Positions 1 through 11,606 of a stretch of DNA of 64,000 nt are shown one piece after another; position 1 is the first letter of the stretch, and every line of letters begins with the position of its first letter. This DNA comes from Phalacrocorax aristotelis (taxonomy: Eukaryota; Chordata; Aves; Suliformes; Phalacrocoracidae): contig NC_134288.1 of the NCBI RefSeq assembly GCF_949628215.1, positions 11,415,682-11,479,681 on the forward strand. Direction: 5' to 3'. Position numbers and translations under genes: made by a program. Under the pieces are notes generated by a model. It saw nothing but the letters and a program-made list of their open reading frames with translations. It did no database searches and had not been told where the DNA came from.

Positions 1-3000
1 TCTAAGTCATATCCATCACAGATGAGCATCCTTGGACAGCTCTGTGTACCTGTGTCCTCTGAGTCAAAACAGGTGCTTTAGGGAGGGGATAACACTGCAT
101 GAGACAAAAATTGGCTTTGGCATGGCTTGCAGTATTTCTAGCAAGATTATATTTATCTGATGTCCTCTTCTATCTTGTCATCCTATCAGCTGATCACATT
201 TACACTCAACGTGCGTTTAATTTCATCTCTGGCTTTAGCTTAAGTCCCACAAGAACTGCATCTCTACCTTCATCTCTTTGTCTACTCAAGCCTACTTAAA
301 TTCCCAGCCACCATCTGGAAGATACTGCAGTCTCAGATGTCCAGAGAAAGGTCTCTCACCTCTTTGGTGATACCACCCTTAGATGGATAATACTCAATCC
401 GATATTTCTTTGGTGGTCTCAGAGGAGGACTCCAGGTCAAGTGCATGCTCTTAGAGGTCACAGCTGATATTTTAAGGTCAGTTGGGCTCAGCTGGGGACC
501 CGTGTTCACAGGGATATCTTTCACAGTGCTGCCTAGGAATTAAAAGCAGAGTTACTCTCTCACTTCAGACTTGTCATGCCAAATGTACTTTCCAGCTCAT
601 AAATATGAGTGACATTTTTCAAATCAAGTTACAATTTTCTTCCCTACAGAGTACAGAAATTGTTCTGAACTGCTTTGAAATAAATATTTTAAAACTGGGC
701 ATACAGAGAACATAAATACTCCATGGAGAACAGGCTGTGTATTTTGCTGGGAATATTTTTTCAACAGAAATCTGCATTTTTGTGCATATCCAAAAGATGA
801 CCCAGCTTTCCTCAGGCATGAAAATTTGTCAAAATGAACAAGAAGAAGGTATTTTGCTTTCTTTTTCTGAGCAACACATCTTTCTTTAGCCTAATCTGTT
901 CCTTTGAAAAATGTCTAATTATATCAAATAAGTACAAATTAATGAGGATTGATCAATTTATTTACATGAATCTCCAGAGCATTTAAAAAAATATGCTTGA
1001 AAGTTAGACTTTCCCATTTTCCTTAGGCCAATCTTAGAGCAGAGAGAGATGGAAATATGTACATGATACTTCTCCTGAAGATCTAAGCTACCATCTGGAG
1101 TGGTTCTTCACTCTCTTGTTCATCCTACAAGCTGCTTTAGCAAAGGAAAGAAATAGGCTGTTTGGTTTTAACTTGAAAATGCCTTGGAGATCCACCTTTT
1201 AAAGTAAAGTGTGGAGGAAAAAAATGGTTTTAGATGTTTTATCATCTCCTCTTTCTACCTCCACATTTCCTCTGTACACTCTCCCTACTATATTCTCAAA
1301 TCAGCTTTTCTGCTTTCTCTGCCTCCTCTTAGTTGGAAGAAACTCAGAAAATGAGATGGTTAGAACACATTTATCACACCATATGTTAATGGAACAGGGA
1401 AAAGACGACCCCTCTTCCCTACAGTGATAGTTATTGTCATTAGGTGATTATATCCACCAAGAGTTATCCAAACCCCTGGTAGGAATGGCTGGAGGCCATG
1501 AATGGCTCACAGGCCAAAACCAGATAATTGAACCAAGAGCATCAGAACGGAAACATCTACAGGTAACGTCTCTCTGTGACTTGTTAGAGTCAGCAGGGAG
1601 TCTTCAGTGGAGTGAGAGTAGAAGAACTGCATCCAGAGGGTCTTGTAGAAGACAATGATCACAGGAGAAACTGGCCAACACACTGACGTGTCAAGGACCA
1701 TTGTCAGGCAGCAAGAGGGCTGCACAGGGAGATCAGCAGTGGAGGAGAAGAGTTAGGTGGTGCTGACAGGGTGGTGGAGCACATGGAGAGAAAGGTATGA
1801 GAAAGGGTCAGTCCTGATGGTAATGAAGGTGAATGGTGAGCAGAAGGAAGTTCAGCCCTCACTGAGGAAGTTTCACTTCACCTGTGTTTTCCTTATTGCT
1901 CTTCTCTTTGATCCTGGTGCACAGGACCTGCGTGAGCCTGCCAACCAGAGAGCTCAGCAGTGGGAAATCCAACACGTTGTACACCGTGAGCTCCAGCGGC
2001 TCCGAGGCCACTTGCTTCAGCTCTGCTTCATCCGCATTCTTCACCCCTGCAACCAGAGCAGAGAATGAGACTGAGAAAACTCCCCAGAGAGCAGCAGCTT
2101 CTGCCTCCTGCTTCTGTGTTGTTTGTTCACGGGCAGGATGGGTCCACCGTCACCCTGCTCTCCAAGCAGATCCTCCCAGCCATTCCAGTGGGGTGGTAGT
2201 ATCTGAGAATGGCCTTGGGCTTTCCTACAGCAACAGCCTCAGGCCATCGTGGGAAGGGCTTTCAGCTCTGCAGGCTCAGAAGGTCTTTTGTAGCCTGGAG
2301 ACAGTCTAGTGAATCCTTCTTCTGTTTTCCTGCCTCCACATCACTTGCAGGCTTCACTACCAGTAAGGCAGATATTTTTCACCCTAAGAGGCAGTTGGCA
2401 TAAATTGGGGAATGAGTGAGTGAATAAAAAACAATTTTATATTTATGAGGTGCCAGCACTCCCCACAGAGAGTCTGTTGTTCATCAGAACTTCACATTAC
2501 ATTTCAAGAGTGTCAGGGATGAGCAATAAGCAGGCCATTTTTTTAGCAGAACTTGACTATCACAGAGCATCCTCCACCCCTATCCTTTTGCTCTGCGTCC
2601 TCATTAACCCTCTGCAGACCAAGCCCCACAGCATACAACTTATTTTGCTTCCCAGTGCTAGGCTGAAGGTCACCCTAGCATTGTCCAAGCAGTATCAATG
2701 CTAGACAGGGATCCCACCTGGTTCCTCAAGTCCAAGCCCATTACCTTAATAGTTTGCTAGCTTCCTTTCCCCTTGCTCTTGCAGTGAGAACCAAGGCATT
2801 ATTGAGATTAATACTCAGGTCCTGATGTTGAAGGACCAAACAATGTTATCTTTTCTGACCAGAGAGGAAAGGCAAAGACCCCAGCCAGGAACAAATCTCC
2901 AAGTGCAAAACTCCAAGTAATTTCAGGTACATAGTTGTTAGTCTGTTAGTCTGTTGTGCTGTACAACATAGAGCTGAGGCTCAGCAGCTTCACACAGTCC

Positions 3001-6000
3001 ATGAGAGAAATCACAGTGCCAGCCACTTAGCTACACAACCCTATGCAATAAAACCTTGCCTGTGTTTTCCCAACATAAATTAGCACTTAAAGTTTTGGAG
3101 ATTGCAATTTTAGGTGAGTTTTCTGTGTAATTTTATTGCCCATATATTAGTCTAGCAGACTTGTTTAGTCATCACGGACAGGGCTGCTCAAGGCCACTTT
3201 ATGCCTCATTATTGCTGCTGGGTAGCAAAAAGAAGATAATGTTATTACACAGAGAAATGGAAAGTTGTGAGCAGCAGTAATTATAAAGAAGGTCTCCTGC
3301 CCTCCCCAATACAATGTTGTCTTGCCTAATTCCACAGCTGAGAATATTGTTCTCATGGCACAGGTCTCTGAGGACTGCAAAGGTCTTCATGGATGGGAGG
3401 TGTGAAATATCTCACGTGAATGAGTGTTTTTTCTAAATAAACAAAATCCCTTTTGAAGACACTGCCTGTGCTGAATAAATGAGTTAATTTTCATCTTAGC
3501 GCAGTGTAATGAGGTCTTACCCATCACCTTAGTTTTAAAGCATTGGGATGCTCCTATCAAAGTTGAGGGAACACAACCTTCAAATTGAAGAAGGTCAAAA
3601 GTACGTTGATTTAGTCCGACAGCTTATCAATGGCTGTGATCTTACCAATGGCAAATATCTCTATGCCCAGGTTTTTCAACGTCCGAGCAGCCAGGTTGGC
3701 GTCATCCTGGGATTTTCCATCAGTCAGGAGTATTACCAGTTTCTCAGCTTCCAGCCGGGCACCAGCATCTGGTTTCAGATTCTGCTCCAGGACGTGGGTC
3801 AGTGCTAGACCTGGGGAGGAGCAGAGATGGATGGTGTGCTACAGCCTTGCAGACAACCCCCCTGCTTTTACTCTTTTCTCTGCTGCCAGTGGCTTTGGAT
3901 CCCATGGAGGTCATCCCATGGGAACAGCTTTCCCCACTGCAGCCACACAGATCATTTAGCAGAGACCTGAGAGCTGGAGTTACCTGTAAAGGTGTTGCCA
4001 CCCTTATACCGCAAATTCCTCAAGGCCTCCAGCACCTGGTCCCTTGTAGAGTAAGCGCTCAGATCCCATTCTGTGCGGGGATCGCTGCTGTACTGGGACA
4101 GCCCTGGGAAGGCAAGAGCTATTGGCATCACACAAGCCAAGGTAAGCTGCAAGAGGAGATTCGTTCTGGGGAGGCAGCATCAGGCTTGCCATGGGATGAT
4201 GACTCAAAATATTGAATGGGACTGTGGGTGAGCAGATTTGGTTTCTACAGCCTCTTCTCCGCACAGTCCTTGTCATGCAGGCAGCAAGATGATACCTCAG
4301 ACCCCGCTGGGTACAGTGACACCCCTGCAGTGTGAGGGCAAAACATTTGATAAGGTCTCAGTGTTAACCAGAGTCAGACTTCCAGGGGTAGGAAGGATTT
4401 ACACTGTCCTCCTTCATGCACAACCTGGCCAGTGTCACCTGCTGGAGTCAGAATCACTCAGAACCAGAAGCAGCACCGTTCTTAGCTGAAATCAAAGCAG
4501 CGCCAAGCAGCACTGCCACAGTGTCTGTACAGCACTGCAGAGGCCGAGCGCCTCATCAGAGGTAGGCAGCAAATCCCAGATGTGTCTCAGCATCAGTGCC
4601 GGACCTGGTGCTGCCCAGAAGACATTGCTTCTGTTCACTGCGTAGCTATTTCTTACAACCACTAGAGGCCAGAGCTTGCTACCAGATGGGAAAAGCTGTC
4701 AAGAGCAGCAGCAGGACCCCACTCAGAGGAGCAAATAACCACAGGGACAGAGACCAAGGCCCCTTCAAATACAGACTTCCCAAGGTCAGAAAACAGAAGA
4801 GTATCCTACCTACTCTTATCTTGTCTTGTGCAATACTGAATGGAGAAATCAAATTGCTCAGAAACTCCTTAATGAGCTTGAAATTGTTGCGTCCAATGCT
4901 CCAGGATCCATCCACAAGCAGGACGATATCTGTCATTGCAGGTGTGTCACACTGAAACTGGGAACCTGGGAGGGGGTATAAGGTTTGATACTGTGAGAAG
5001 CAATTGCAAAGGAGGAAAAACTGCTTCAGTTTTAAGATAAAAAGTAAATCTGCAGTGTAAGGCCTTGTCTGGATGGTGGACTGGACCATCTGCCAGCCTG
5101 ACACATCCCAGAATCTTGGGAAAACCACGTGGCTAAAGGTAACCCATCTCATCACCAAGAAATCGAGCGATACACAGCTGCATTTCTGCAAAGAATGGGT
5201 TAAAGCTGTCAGGAAGTGCGTGCCTCACCCAAGCACGCCTCTCTGCAAGCTGTCAGCTCCATTAAGTCTCAACCTGAGCCCAGTGTTTCCCTTTTATCTA
5301 GCCTAAGTCTCCAAGAATTGCAGGTGATTGCTTAATTCCATTCCATCACAAGATCCCCTGTGGGCTATAATTATTTTGTGGCTTTATATTACATCCAATC
5401 TCTCTGTAAAAACCTGCTAGCGTCACAGATACTCAGGCCCTGCTTTTCTCCCCACCCCAGGCCTGCAGCTTAACTGAGGATAAGATAGGGCATGTTGTTG
5501 ATCAAATGCATCTTCCCCAAATATTTTTCAAATGGGTTTTTTTCCACCTTTGGTGGAGGGAAGTAGATGATCCCATCAAGAACCAGTGGGCTGCAAAGAG
5601 GTTACTCTCCTCTCTCTTTTCACAGCCATGGATTCCTACTAGTCTCAAGGGATCAAATGAGGATGCTCTGGTCAATCCCATTCCCACCGCTTCAGCAGTG
5701 CTGCGAGCCATCTGCCCTGCCATAGCCTCAACAGATGAACCTGAAGGATCATCATGGATCAGTTATCTGTGAGACATGAAGAACAAGTCCAGGAGATGGA
5801 GCAGGCTGGTTAACAAACATCACTGACGCTCCTCCCCTTCTGAAGGTTTGGACAGGTCCGTGGCTGGAGGGGGGTCTGTTGAAGAATACAAATTCTTACA
5901 TGGATCTGTCAGAAGCAGGGGGAGGTGGCAACATGAAGAGAGAGAATAGTGGCAAATCAAGAAATTAAATCATCTGGAAAGAATTTTTGGCCTAGCTCCA

Positions 6001-9000
6001 GTTTGCCTTAAAATCTGTGAGGCTCTACAGAACTCCAAATTTCTCCAGTGATGCCGACAGTTCCCCAAAGCATGACCTCGTAATTGAAAGCACTATCAGC
6101 AGCACTGTACTCCTGAAAATCTTGGTGACAGGGAGTGGGATGGAAAGCTTGTATTCAATGAGTGTTAGGGAAAACAGTAGGGAGGAAGGAACAAGACATG
6201 TTTGAAACCCCTCTCACCTCGCCTCAATGAATCCTTTGTGGGGTTTTCTTTTCCTAGAGTCTCTCGCTCGGGGTTCCCAGGAGTGCGCTGGGATGATTTT
6301 GTGGTTGTTGGTGTTGCTTCTGTCACGCCAGCCTCCACGCTGGGCTGGTTTCTTATTGTTTCTCCTGAGCCTTTTGGCTGAGTCCCTTTCTGCCTTTTCT
6401 TTTCAGCTCTGTCCTTTGCTGTGCCTCAAAGAGAAAAAAAACATTATCCCTAGCTGTGTTATCCCCATGCAACCTGCTCCACTCATCGGCTGATTTACCA
6501 CATTTGACAGAGGTGTAGGGACTCGGAGAGAATAAAAGCCCTACAAGCTTTATGCAAATAAGTAGCTAGATGAAGGACACCGTCTCCATTCATGCCTTTC
6601 TGAGAGGGCTGTAAATGGACTCATGAGTTAATAATAGTGTTATTAGTGGATTGCATCAAAAGTTTGTTCTTCCCATTATCTTTGATGATGGAAAATAATG
6701 AATGTTTATAAAATATGAATCAGGGAAAACATACCATGGCACCCAATACCCTCTGTACTCTCCAGATCTCAGCAATCCGTGACTCAGAAACATTCTGAGC
6801 CAGTGCAAGTCTTTTTGTATAATGGCCCTGATAGATCTTTCTTCCATCAACACATTGCCTTTTGAACTCGTGCAAACCTTGTTGCCAGACACATGAGAAT
6901 TTATAGTTATATACAGTCCTCAGCCATAGAGGAAGGTTCACACCTTCTTGTAGACCATCTGCAGCCAACCTTGGGACACAGAGCTCAGGAAATCAAGCAC
7001 CATTAGCCCCAGTACTTAGGGAACAGCTTGCTATCAAAGGATCTGCTTTGAGATCCTCTTTGAGGATCCGCATGGTCAGTGCACCCACCTGGCTGTGTCA
7101 ATACAGTGTTCAGGGGTGGTGGGGTAGCCTCTGCCACCCCACTGTGCTCGACTGCTGAGTTTCCCAAAGAGGTGAGATTCTTTCCTGATGCAGCTCCTGA
7201 GTTTCTTCGGTTATTTCTAGTCTGGGATGCATTTTTGAGTTCCTCTACTGTAGAAAGACCAAAAACAGAGAAAGAGAGTCAGCCTAGACAGGTCTGTGAG
7301 TCACGGTCTGTCCCCTGGGTCTTCACCTTTCCCTCTTTCTAACCTTGCAACCAAAGTAGTAACAGGATCTCTGATTGCAGCACAGTCTACAGGACATATG
7401 CCAAAGGCTGAGCTCTGAGGAGCCACATCTCCAAGAGCCTCAGGAGCTCTCTGAATGGTAGAATGTAGCACACTACTTACTCACAAATTTCCTCTTGGCA
7501 AACAGGGCTTCCTGGGAGCCATTGAGTACATAGACCTGCAGCGTGTATGCCTTGGTAGGGCTCAGCCCCCCCACTGTGGCTTTCGGAGTCTTGGTTTTCA
7601 GCATGACTTCTTGTTCCGAGTCCCCTGAGGTGGGATGAAGCCTGTTAGAGCTTAAACTTAAGCTGACAGTAGCATAAGCACTGCTGAAATGCAGGGAATG
7701 TCTGCCTAGGGATCTCAGTCAACTCCTATTTCTTTCTTTAATTTTGTGGATCTCTGATTTTTACTCTTTTTCCCAATCCAGAGTTGAAAACGTTTAGTTT
7801 TTTAAAATCCATGTGTTGGAGCAGAAGTGAGCAGATGGAGGGGGACAGCTCTGCAAATTGCTGCACCACGGTCTCTGTGCTACACAAGAGAGAGGCAAAC
7901 TATGTCCGTAAAATCCTTTGAGTAAGAAAGGTCTACAAGCTTTAAACTATGGAGATGGTTGTGTTTCTCACCCAGCCATTCCTGTGCTCATGCCTAGGGC
8001 CAGAGATGGAGCTCCCCAGCTTAGGCAGAGGGAAAGCCTCAGGCATGTGCCAGGAATGCCAGTGGGGATTCCTGCATTCCCGGGATGCTCATCGCTCTCT
8101 GCTGAGCTGAGGCACAAGGAAGAGCAGGGCAGGGAAGGAATGAGAAACCTCCTGCTTTGGGAAACAGGTGGGGGATGAGCTAAAAGCGGGTGGATGATCA
8201 CAAGAGCTCTGCCGCACGCACTCCTGCCTGGCAGTTCCCCTCTCTGCCTCGCTGGGAGACCAGCAGTGACTGAAAACCAAATGCCAGCCAAGATTAAGGT
8301 TGCCTCCAACCATTGCTCCCTGCCAAAGGACATCGTGTCCTTCCAACACCACCAGGATCAGTGTCCGAAGTCAAGGAGAGATGGAGCTTGGCTGGGGTAG
8401 GTATCAAAGGGGCTGAGCCCCACACACACAGGTCAAAGACTTCCCATCCTGTGACCCGGCAGGTGGGGGGAGATCTGGGAGCTTCCACAGAAGAATCAGG
8501 CAATGAACCTTTCCTCAACTTTTTTTTTCCTTACACGGTCCCAAAGAGAAAAACTTTCTGACTAAGCCTTTCCCCTAGGATGAAGAGAGCTGAATTTCAT
8601 CTCTTTCTTGTGAATGAGAGATAGAGGGACTGTGCCTGCACTGCCATGGCACTATGGACTGCTCTCATGGCAGCCAGAAAAGCTTCTTGTCCATACTGTG
8701 TGAACAGCCCAGTGGAACGATTTGATCTAGGTAATCAACACTTGAAACTAGAACAACCAGCAGATAATTCCCTCTACCTCACCTCTCTCACCTTAAGGTC
8801 TAAATAATGCTCTTACTTAAGTCCTGTTGTCCACCAGTCAAAAAGTGAAGCTTGGTCCCTTACTCATACTCAGGTCTCTGCTGGGTCTGATGTCCGGTGC
8901 ATTAGCACATACCTGCCATGGGCTTTACCCGAACTTTGTAGCCATTGATGTTCCCTTCAGTCTCTTTCCATTTCATTTGGAGCCTGTCTTCCGAAAGAAC

Positions 9001-11563
9001 AGTGAGTTTCAGCCTGCCTGACCCTGCAGAGGAGATGTGTCCATGCTGTTACGGATGCAGTTCCTCCCTCTGCACAGGCACACACAAAACAATACAAATG
9101 CCATTTCCCTTATGGACACAGGAACAGTTGCAGAGCAAAGGAAACCTCCACCATCCCATGTAAGCCCTTAGCATCCCCTGACGCTACACAGCAGCTCCTG
9201 CACCTCTGCCAGGAAACCTACTATGAGTCACTGCAAACCTGCAGCCTCCACCTTATGCAAAGAGGAGTTTCTCATGCACTTGAACGAGACCTTAATATAT
9301 ACTGCTGCAAACATGTAAAACAGACTCCTACAGAAGTGAGGGCTTTCTCTGCACCCCTCACATCTTGGAGGGCTCTCCTGGGAGCTTTCATTCAGGATGT
9401 TTTGTTTCAGCAAGTGTATTTAGTGCAAACATCTGAAATGGGAGGGCAGGAAGCATAAAAGGGCTCAATGAGGCTCCTGGATAGGCTTGGGCTGCTGAGA
9501 AATACAGAAATTCCCCAGGTGATGGATCCATATTTCTGCAGAAAGATAATTTCAGAAGCAGCTTCAAGGACCAGCTATGTTTAAAAGAAAGGTGTGAGGG
9601 GGAGGGGGGAAGAAGAGAAAAGAAAGAAAACCTGGTAAAGTGTAAGTTACAGCTCCTGGCAGGACCATAACTCACGGGCACCAGCTTGTATCTGTTTGCT
9701 GCAGGAAGCAGCAAACTAAATGACAAATCCTAAAGAAGAAAATATCAGACAAGAAGGTAAAAATAAAACCAGCACATTCCCTTATCATCTCCAAATTTCA
9801 TGGATATCTTTTAAACCCCAGCTAGATGTCTGAGCTCACGTGTCACTCTTTGAAACAATGATTCCTTGGTAAAACACAGCTGTACAGTCATACAAATGTC
9901 ACCGCATGAAACTTTTTCACTTGGCTGGATATAGGACAGCAACTCAGCAGATTTATCTCCTCTCCTTCCTGACACTACCTACAGCTGCCTTTCCAGGAGG
10001 CTGCCCTAATTTGCAATGAGTGAGCGCATCCTTTGCCTGCGCACCATAAGCATCTGCACTCAAATGCCCTCCCCTATTTGCAGTCTCTCCAATCTCTTTC
10101 CCTTTACCATTACTCATTAAAAAAAGCTTAGGGTGACCTGGAGTGTCCTGCTCAGTGTTGACAAACTGTTGAACAGACTCCTCAGGTCCCTAATCTGGTC
10201 TTGTAGCATGTCCAGACATCTCCTGACATCTTTGCCATGAAGTCACAGCTCAGGGAAGCAGTGAAAGCTGGCACTGAGGACTTGCTTGTCTCAGCCCAAC
10301 ATCTGTCCCTTAACCTTTCCACACAATGACTTCCTGCAGGCTGCCCAACAAGCAGATAACTATTTTGGGGAAACAAAGCTCAGATTCACATCTCACCCCA
10401 GGCAAATCTGAAGGGGAAGAAAGAAAACATGGGTAAGAAGGGTGAGGGGCAAAATAAAATCCCAGAATCATGCCTAAGAGAAATGGTAAAAGATCATGGA
10501 ACAATGAGGGGAATTCATAGTTAGATTAAACATGGAGCTGTCTTCTTTTGGCCAAGTGTGGTCCAGCTCTTCAGCCATCACTCTAGGAGCCGGGAAGCTA
10601 AAAAGGCAAGAATGTCCCCAGACAGATCAGAAAGGACAGCATCCTCTAAAGCACCATTATATGCTGGATGCAAATGAACCCCAGTACCATGAAAGCTCCA
10701 CTGTTTCCCTTCCCTGTGTTGGATGTGTGCTATTTGATGCTGTAACCTTTATTTCTGGCTGAGAGGGAGTTAAGTCCAAACAACTTCAGAGGCTGATCTG
10801 GAAGATAACTCTGAAGTGCCATCACCTCTCTAGAAACCTTCGTGTTGACCACTTCTACAGAAGGTTCAAACATAATATAAAGGTGGATCTTCAACATCAG
10901 AAAGGCTATGGTGCAGTGCTATAGATATTTTCTGATCATTTGTGGTACTATGGGAGCCCTATACATTACAGGAGGAATGCACCTCATGTGCTTTCTTATC
11001 CAGATGTTGCACCACGTATCACCATATACATGCACAGCAATAGTTTCAGAGTGCAGGACAGATGCAGTCACTAACAGAAGCAAAACTGCTTTTTCTTCCT
11101 ATTTCTCAAGCTCCATTTGCAGATCACAAACACTTTTCATTGCTTATACAGGGTGAAATGCATTCCTGGTGCTAGGGAGCAGCACGCTGAACTGCTGCCA
11201 GTGGTGAGGACAGGCTTTGCAGGGTGGGGAGGGATCGAGATACTCTCCCCAGATGGGCCCCTGATCTCCTGGTGCTCTTCATGTGTGGGAATGGGCTGTT
11301 TGGAGCTTCACCAACAGACATCAGAGCACAGTAGTCCCCTGAAATCATACGTGTGACTGGAGACATCCCTCACATGCAGAGCCACTGCCAACAAGAAGGG
11401 CTCGGGCTGGGCAAGTTAACCCAGGTGAAACCCAAACCAGAGGGAATTGCCCAGAGCAAGGGCAGGAGGGCTCCTTACCTTGGCCCACTCGTCCCCAGAC
11501 ATGGCTCACCACAGGCAGGCAGGCAAAAAAGAAACAAGCGTGAATCAGCATGGTGACCAGGAC
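1..11563 (-). CDS. COL20A1: COL20A1, collagen alpha-1(XX), 5' portion (gene span, left end cut off)
   Basis: Nine coding exons (11479-11551, 8913-9023, 7481-7624, 7089-7247, 4810-4965, 3984-4103, 3646-3810, 1882-2046, 360-532) join in frame to give the first 422 residues of a fibril-associated (FACIT) collagen. The order is signal peptide (about 1-20), FN3 domain (25-109), Ser/Asn-rich linker (110-162), von Willebrand A domain (about 165-355) and first half of a second FN3 (365-422). One FN3, one VWA, then further FN3 repeats is the layout known for collagen XX; the paralogues COL12A1 and COL14A1 differ in repeat number. The later FN3 repeats, the TSPN domain and the triple-helical part must lie left of position 1. 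The VWA keeps the metal-ion-dependent adhesion site: DGSWS (181-185), a Thr in GGNTFTG and the Asp of LLTDGKSQ. The product is secreted to the extracellular matrix. COL14A1 is the main alternative; the neighbour ARFGAP1 favours COL20A1. Confidence 0.85.
360..532 (-). CDS. COL20A1: COL20A1 exon: first half of FN3 domain 2
   Basis: The translation includes [18 protein letters not shown], then [18 protein letters not shown], the start of an FN3 domain. The acceptor is CCTAG|GCAGC. The donor AAAGAG|GTGAGAG leaves phase 0, unlike the phase-1 exons before it. Length is 173 nt, residues 365-422. The second half of the domain was not found between 1 and 359, so it lies beyond the edge. Confidence 0.85.
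1882..2046 (-). CDS. COL20A1: COL20A1 exon: end of VWA domain
   Basis: The translation includes [18 protein letters not shown], then [14 protein letters not shown] and LTQVLCTRI, the standard C-terminal helix and Cys of FACIT VWA domains. It ends in a short charged linker ([10 protein letters not shown]). The acceptor is GGTTGCAG|GG and the donor CACAG|GTGAAG. Length is 165 nt, phase 1 to 1, residues 310-364. Confidence 0.88.
3646..3810 (-). CDS. COL20A1: COL20A1 exon: VWA domain, beta-D region
   Basis: The translation includes [32 protein letters not shown] (third MIDAS residue, Asp) and LGIEIFAIG. These strongly resemble the FACIT collagen VWA family. The acceptor is CCCAG|GTCTAG and the donor CATTG|GTAAGA. 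Length is 165 nt, phase 1 to 1, residues 255-309. Confidence 0.9.
3984..4103 (-). CDS. COL20A1: COL20A1 exon: VWA domain, middle part
   Basis: The translation includes [17 protein letters not shown] and YKGGNTFTG. The Thr in the second motif is the MIDAS threonine position. The acceptor is TTCCCAG|GG and the donor ACAG|GTAACT. Length is 120 nt, phase 1 to 1, residues 215-254. Confidence 0.9.
4810..4965 (-). CDS. COL20A1: COL20A1 exon: VWA domain, beta-A with MIDAS
   Basis: The translation includes [18 protein letters not shown], the first strand of a VWA domain with the DxSxS metal-binding motif, followed by the first helix (FKLIKEFL) and QDKIRVG. The acceptor is CCCAG|GTTCC and the donor AGTAG|GTAGG. 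Length is 156 nt, phase 1 to 1, residues 163-214. Confidence 0.9.
7089..7247 (-). CDS. COL20A1: COL20A1 exon: linker between FN3-1 and VWA
   Basis: This exon encodes a low-complexity Asn/Ser/Ala-rich linker (residues 110-162) beginning IEELKNAS and ending [11 protein letters not shown]. It has two N-glycosylation sequons (NAS, NLT) and no recognisable fold. The acceptor is CTACAG|TAGAGG and the donor CCAG|GTGGGTG. Length is 159 nt, phase 1 to 1. It is included because frame and phase join exactly on both sides. Confidence 0.72.
7481..7624 (-). CDS. COL20A1: COL20A1 exon: second half of FN3 domain 1
   Basis: The translation contains [19 protein letters not shown], the E-F strand signature of FN3 (L-x-P-x-x-x-Y-x-x-x-V), and an NGS glycosylation sequon. 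Two donors are possible here; TTTGTGA|GTAAG is chosen because it joins in frame to the next exon as FVIEEL. Length is 144 nt, phase 1 to 1, residues 62-109. Confidence 0.82.
8913..9023 (-). CDS. COL20A1: COL20A1 exon: first half of FN3 domain 1
   Basis: The translation contains [18 protein letters not shown] and then NGYKVRVKP. This is the A-B-C strand pattern of an FN3 domain with its conserved Trp and Tyr. The acceptor is CTGCAG|GG and the donor GCAG|GTATGTG. Length is 111 nt, phase 1 to 1, residues 25-61. Confidence 0.85.
11479..11551 (-). CDS. COL20A1: COL20A1 first coding exon: start codon and signal peptide
   Basis: The ATG at 11551-11549 has a good Kozak context (GTCACCATG, A at -3). 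It opens a typical secretory signal: [20 protein letters not shown] has a hydrophobic core followed by small and polar residues. The donor CAAG|GTAAGG lies at 11478/11477, leaving phase 1. The exon probably extends to 11563, where TCTCGTAG|GTCCTGG looks like an acceptor. An untranslated first exon further upstream is therefore expected, but I could not place it. Confidence 0.8.
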
Positions 11564-11606
11564 CTACGAGAAGGTGGCAGAATTAAAAGTTACATTTCAC
11601 CATGAC

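Larger units (their letters stand above)
533..11478 (-). other. COL20A1 introns
   Basis: The introns occupy 533-1881, 2047-3645, 3811-3983, 4104-4809, 4966-7088, 7248-7480, 7625-8912 and 9024-11478; the leftmost one starts at 359 and runs off the window. I see no further exon or interspersed repeat in them. The longest stretches, 4966-7088 and 9024-11478, hold only chance open frames. Confidence 0.6.

Noticed and set aside
1-359. Search for the second half of COL20A1 FN3 domain 2
   Set aside because: No FN3 E-F strand pattern with an acceptor was found on the minus strand here, so that exon lies outside the window.
6720-6968. Minus-strand frame (82 codons) in a COL20A1 intron ending next to GCCATG|GTATG, exon-like
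   Set aside because: The linker exon joins the VWA exon directly in frame without it, and the sequence matches no collagen domain.
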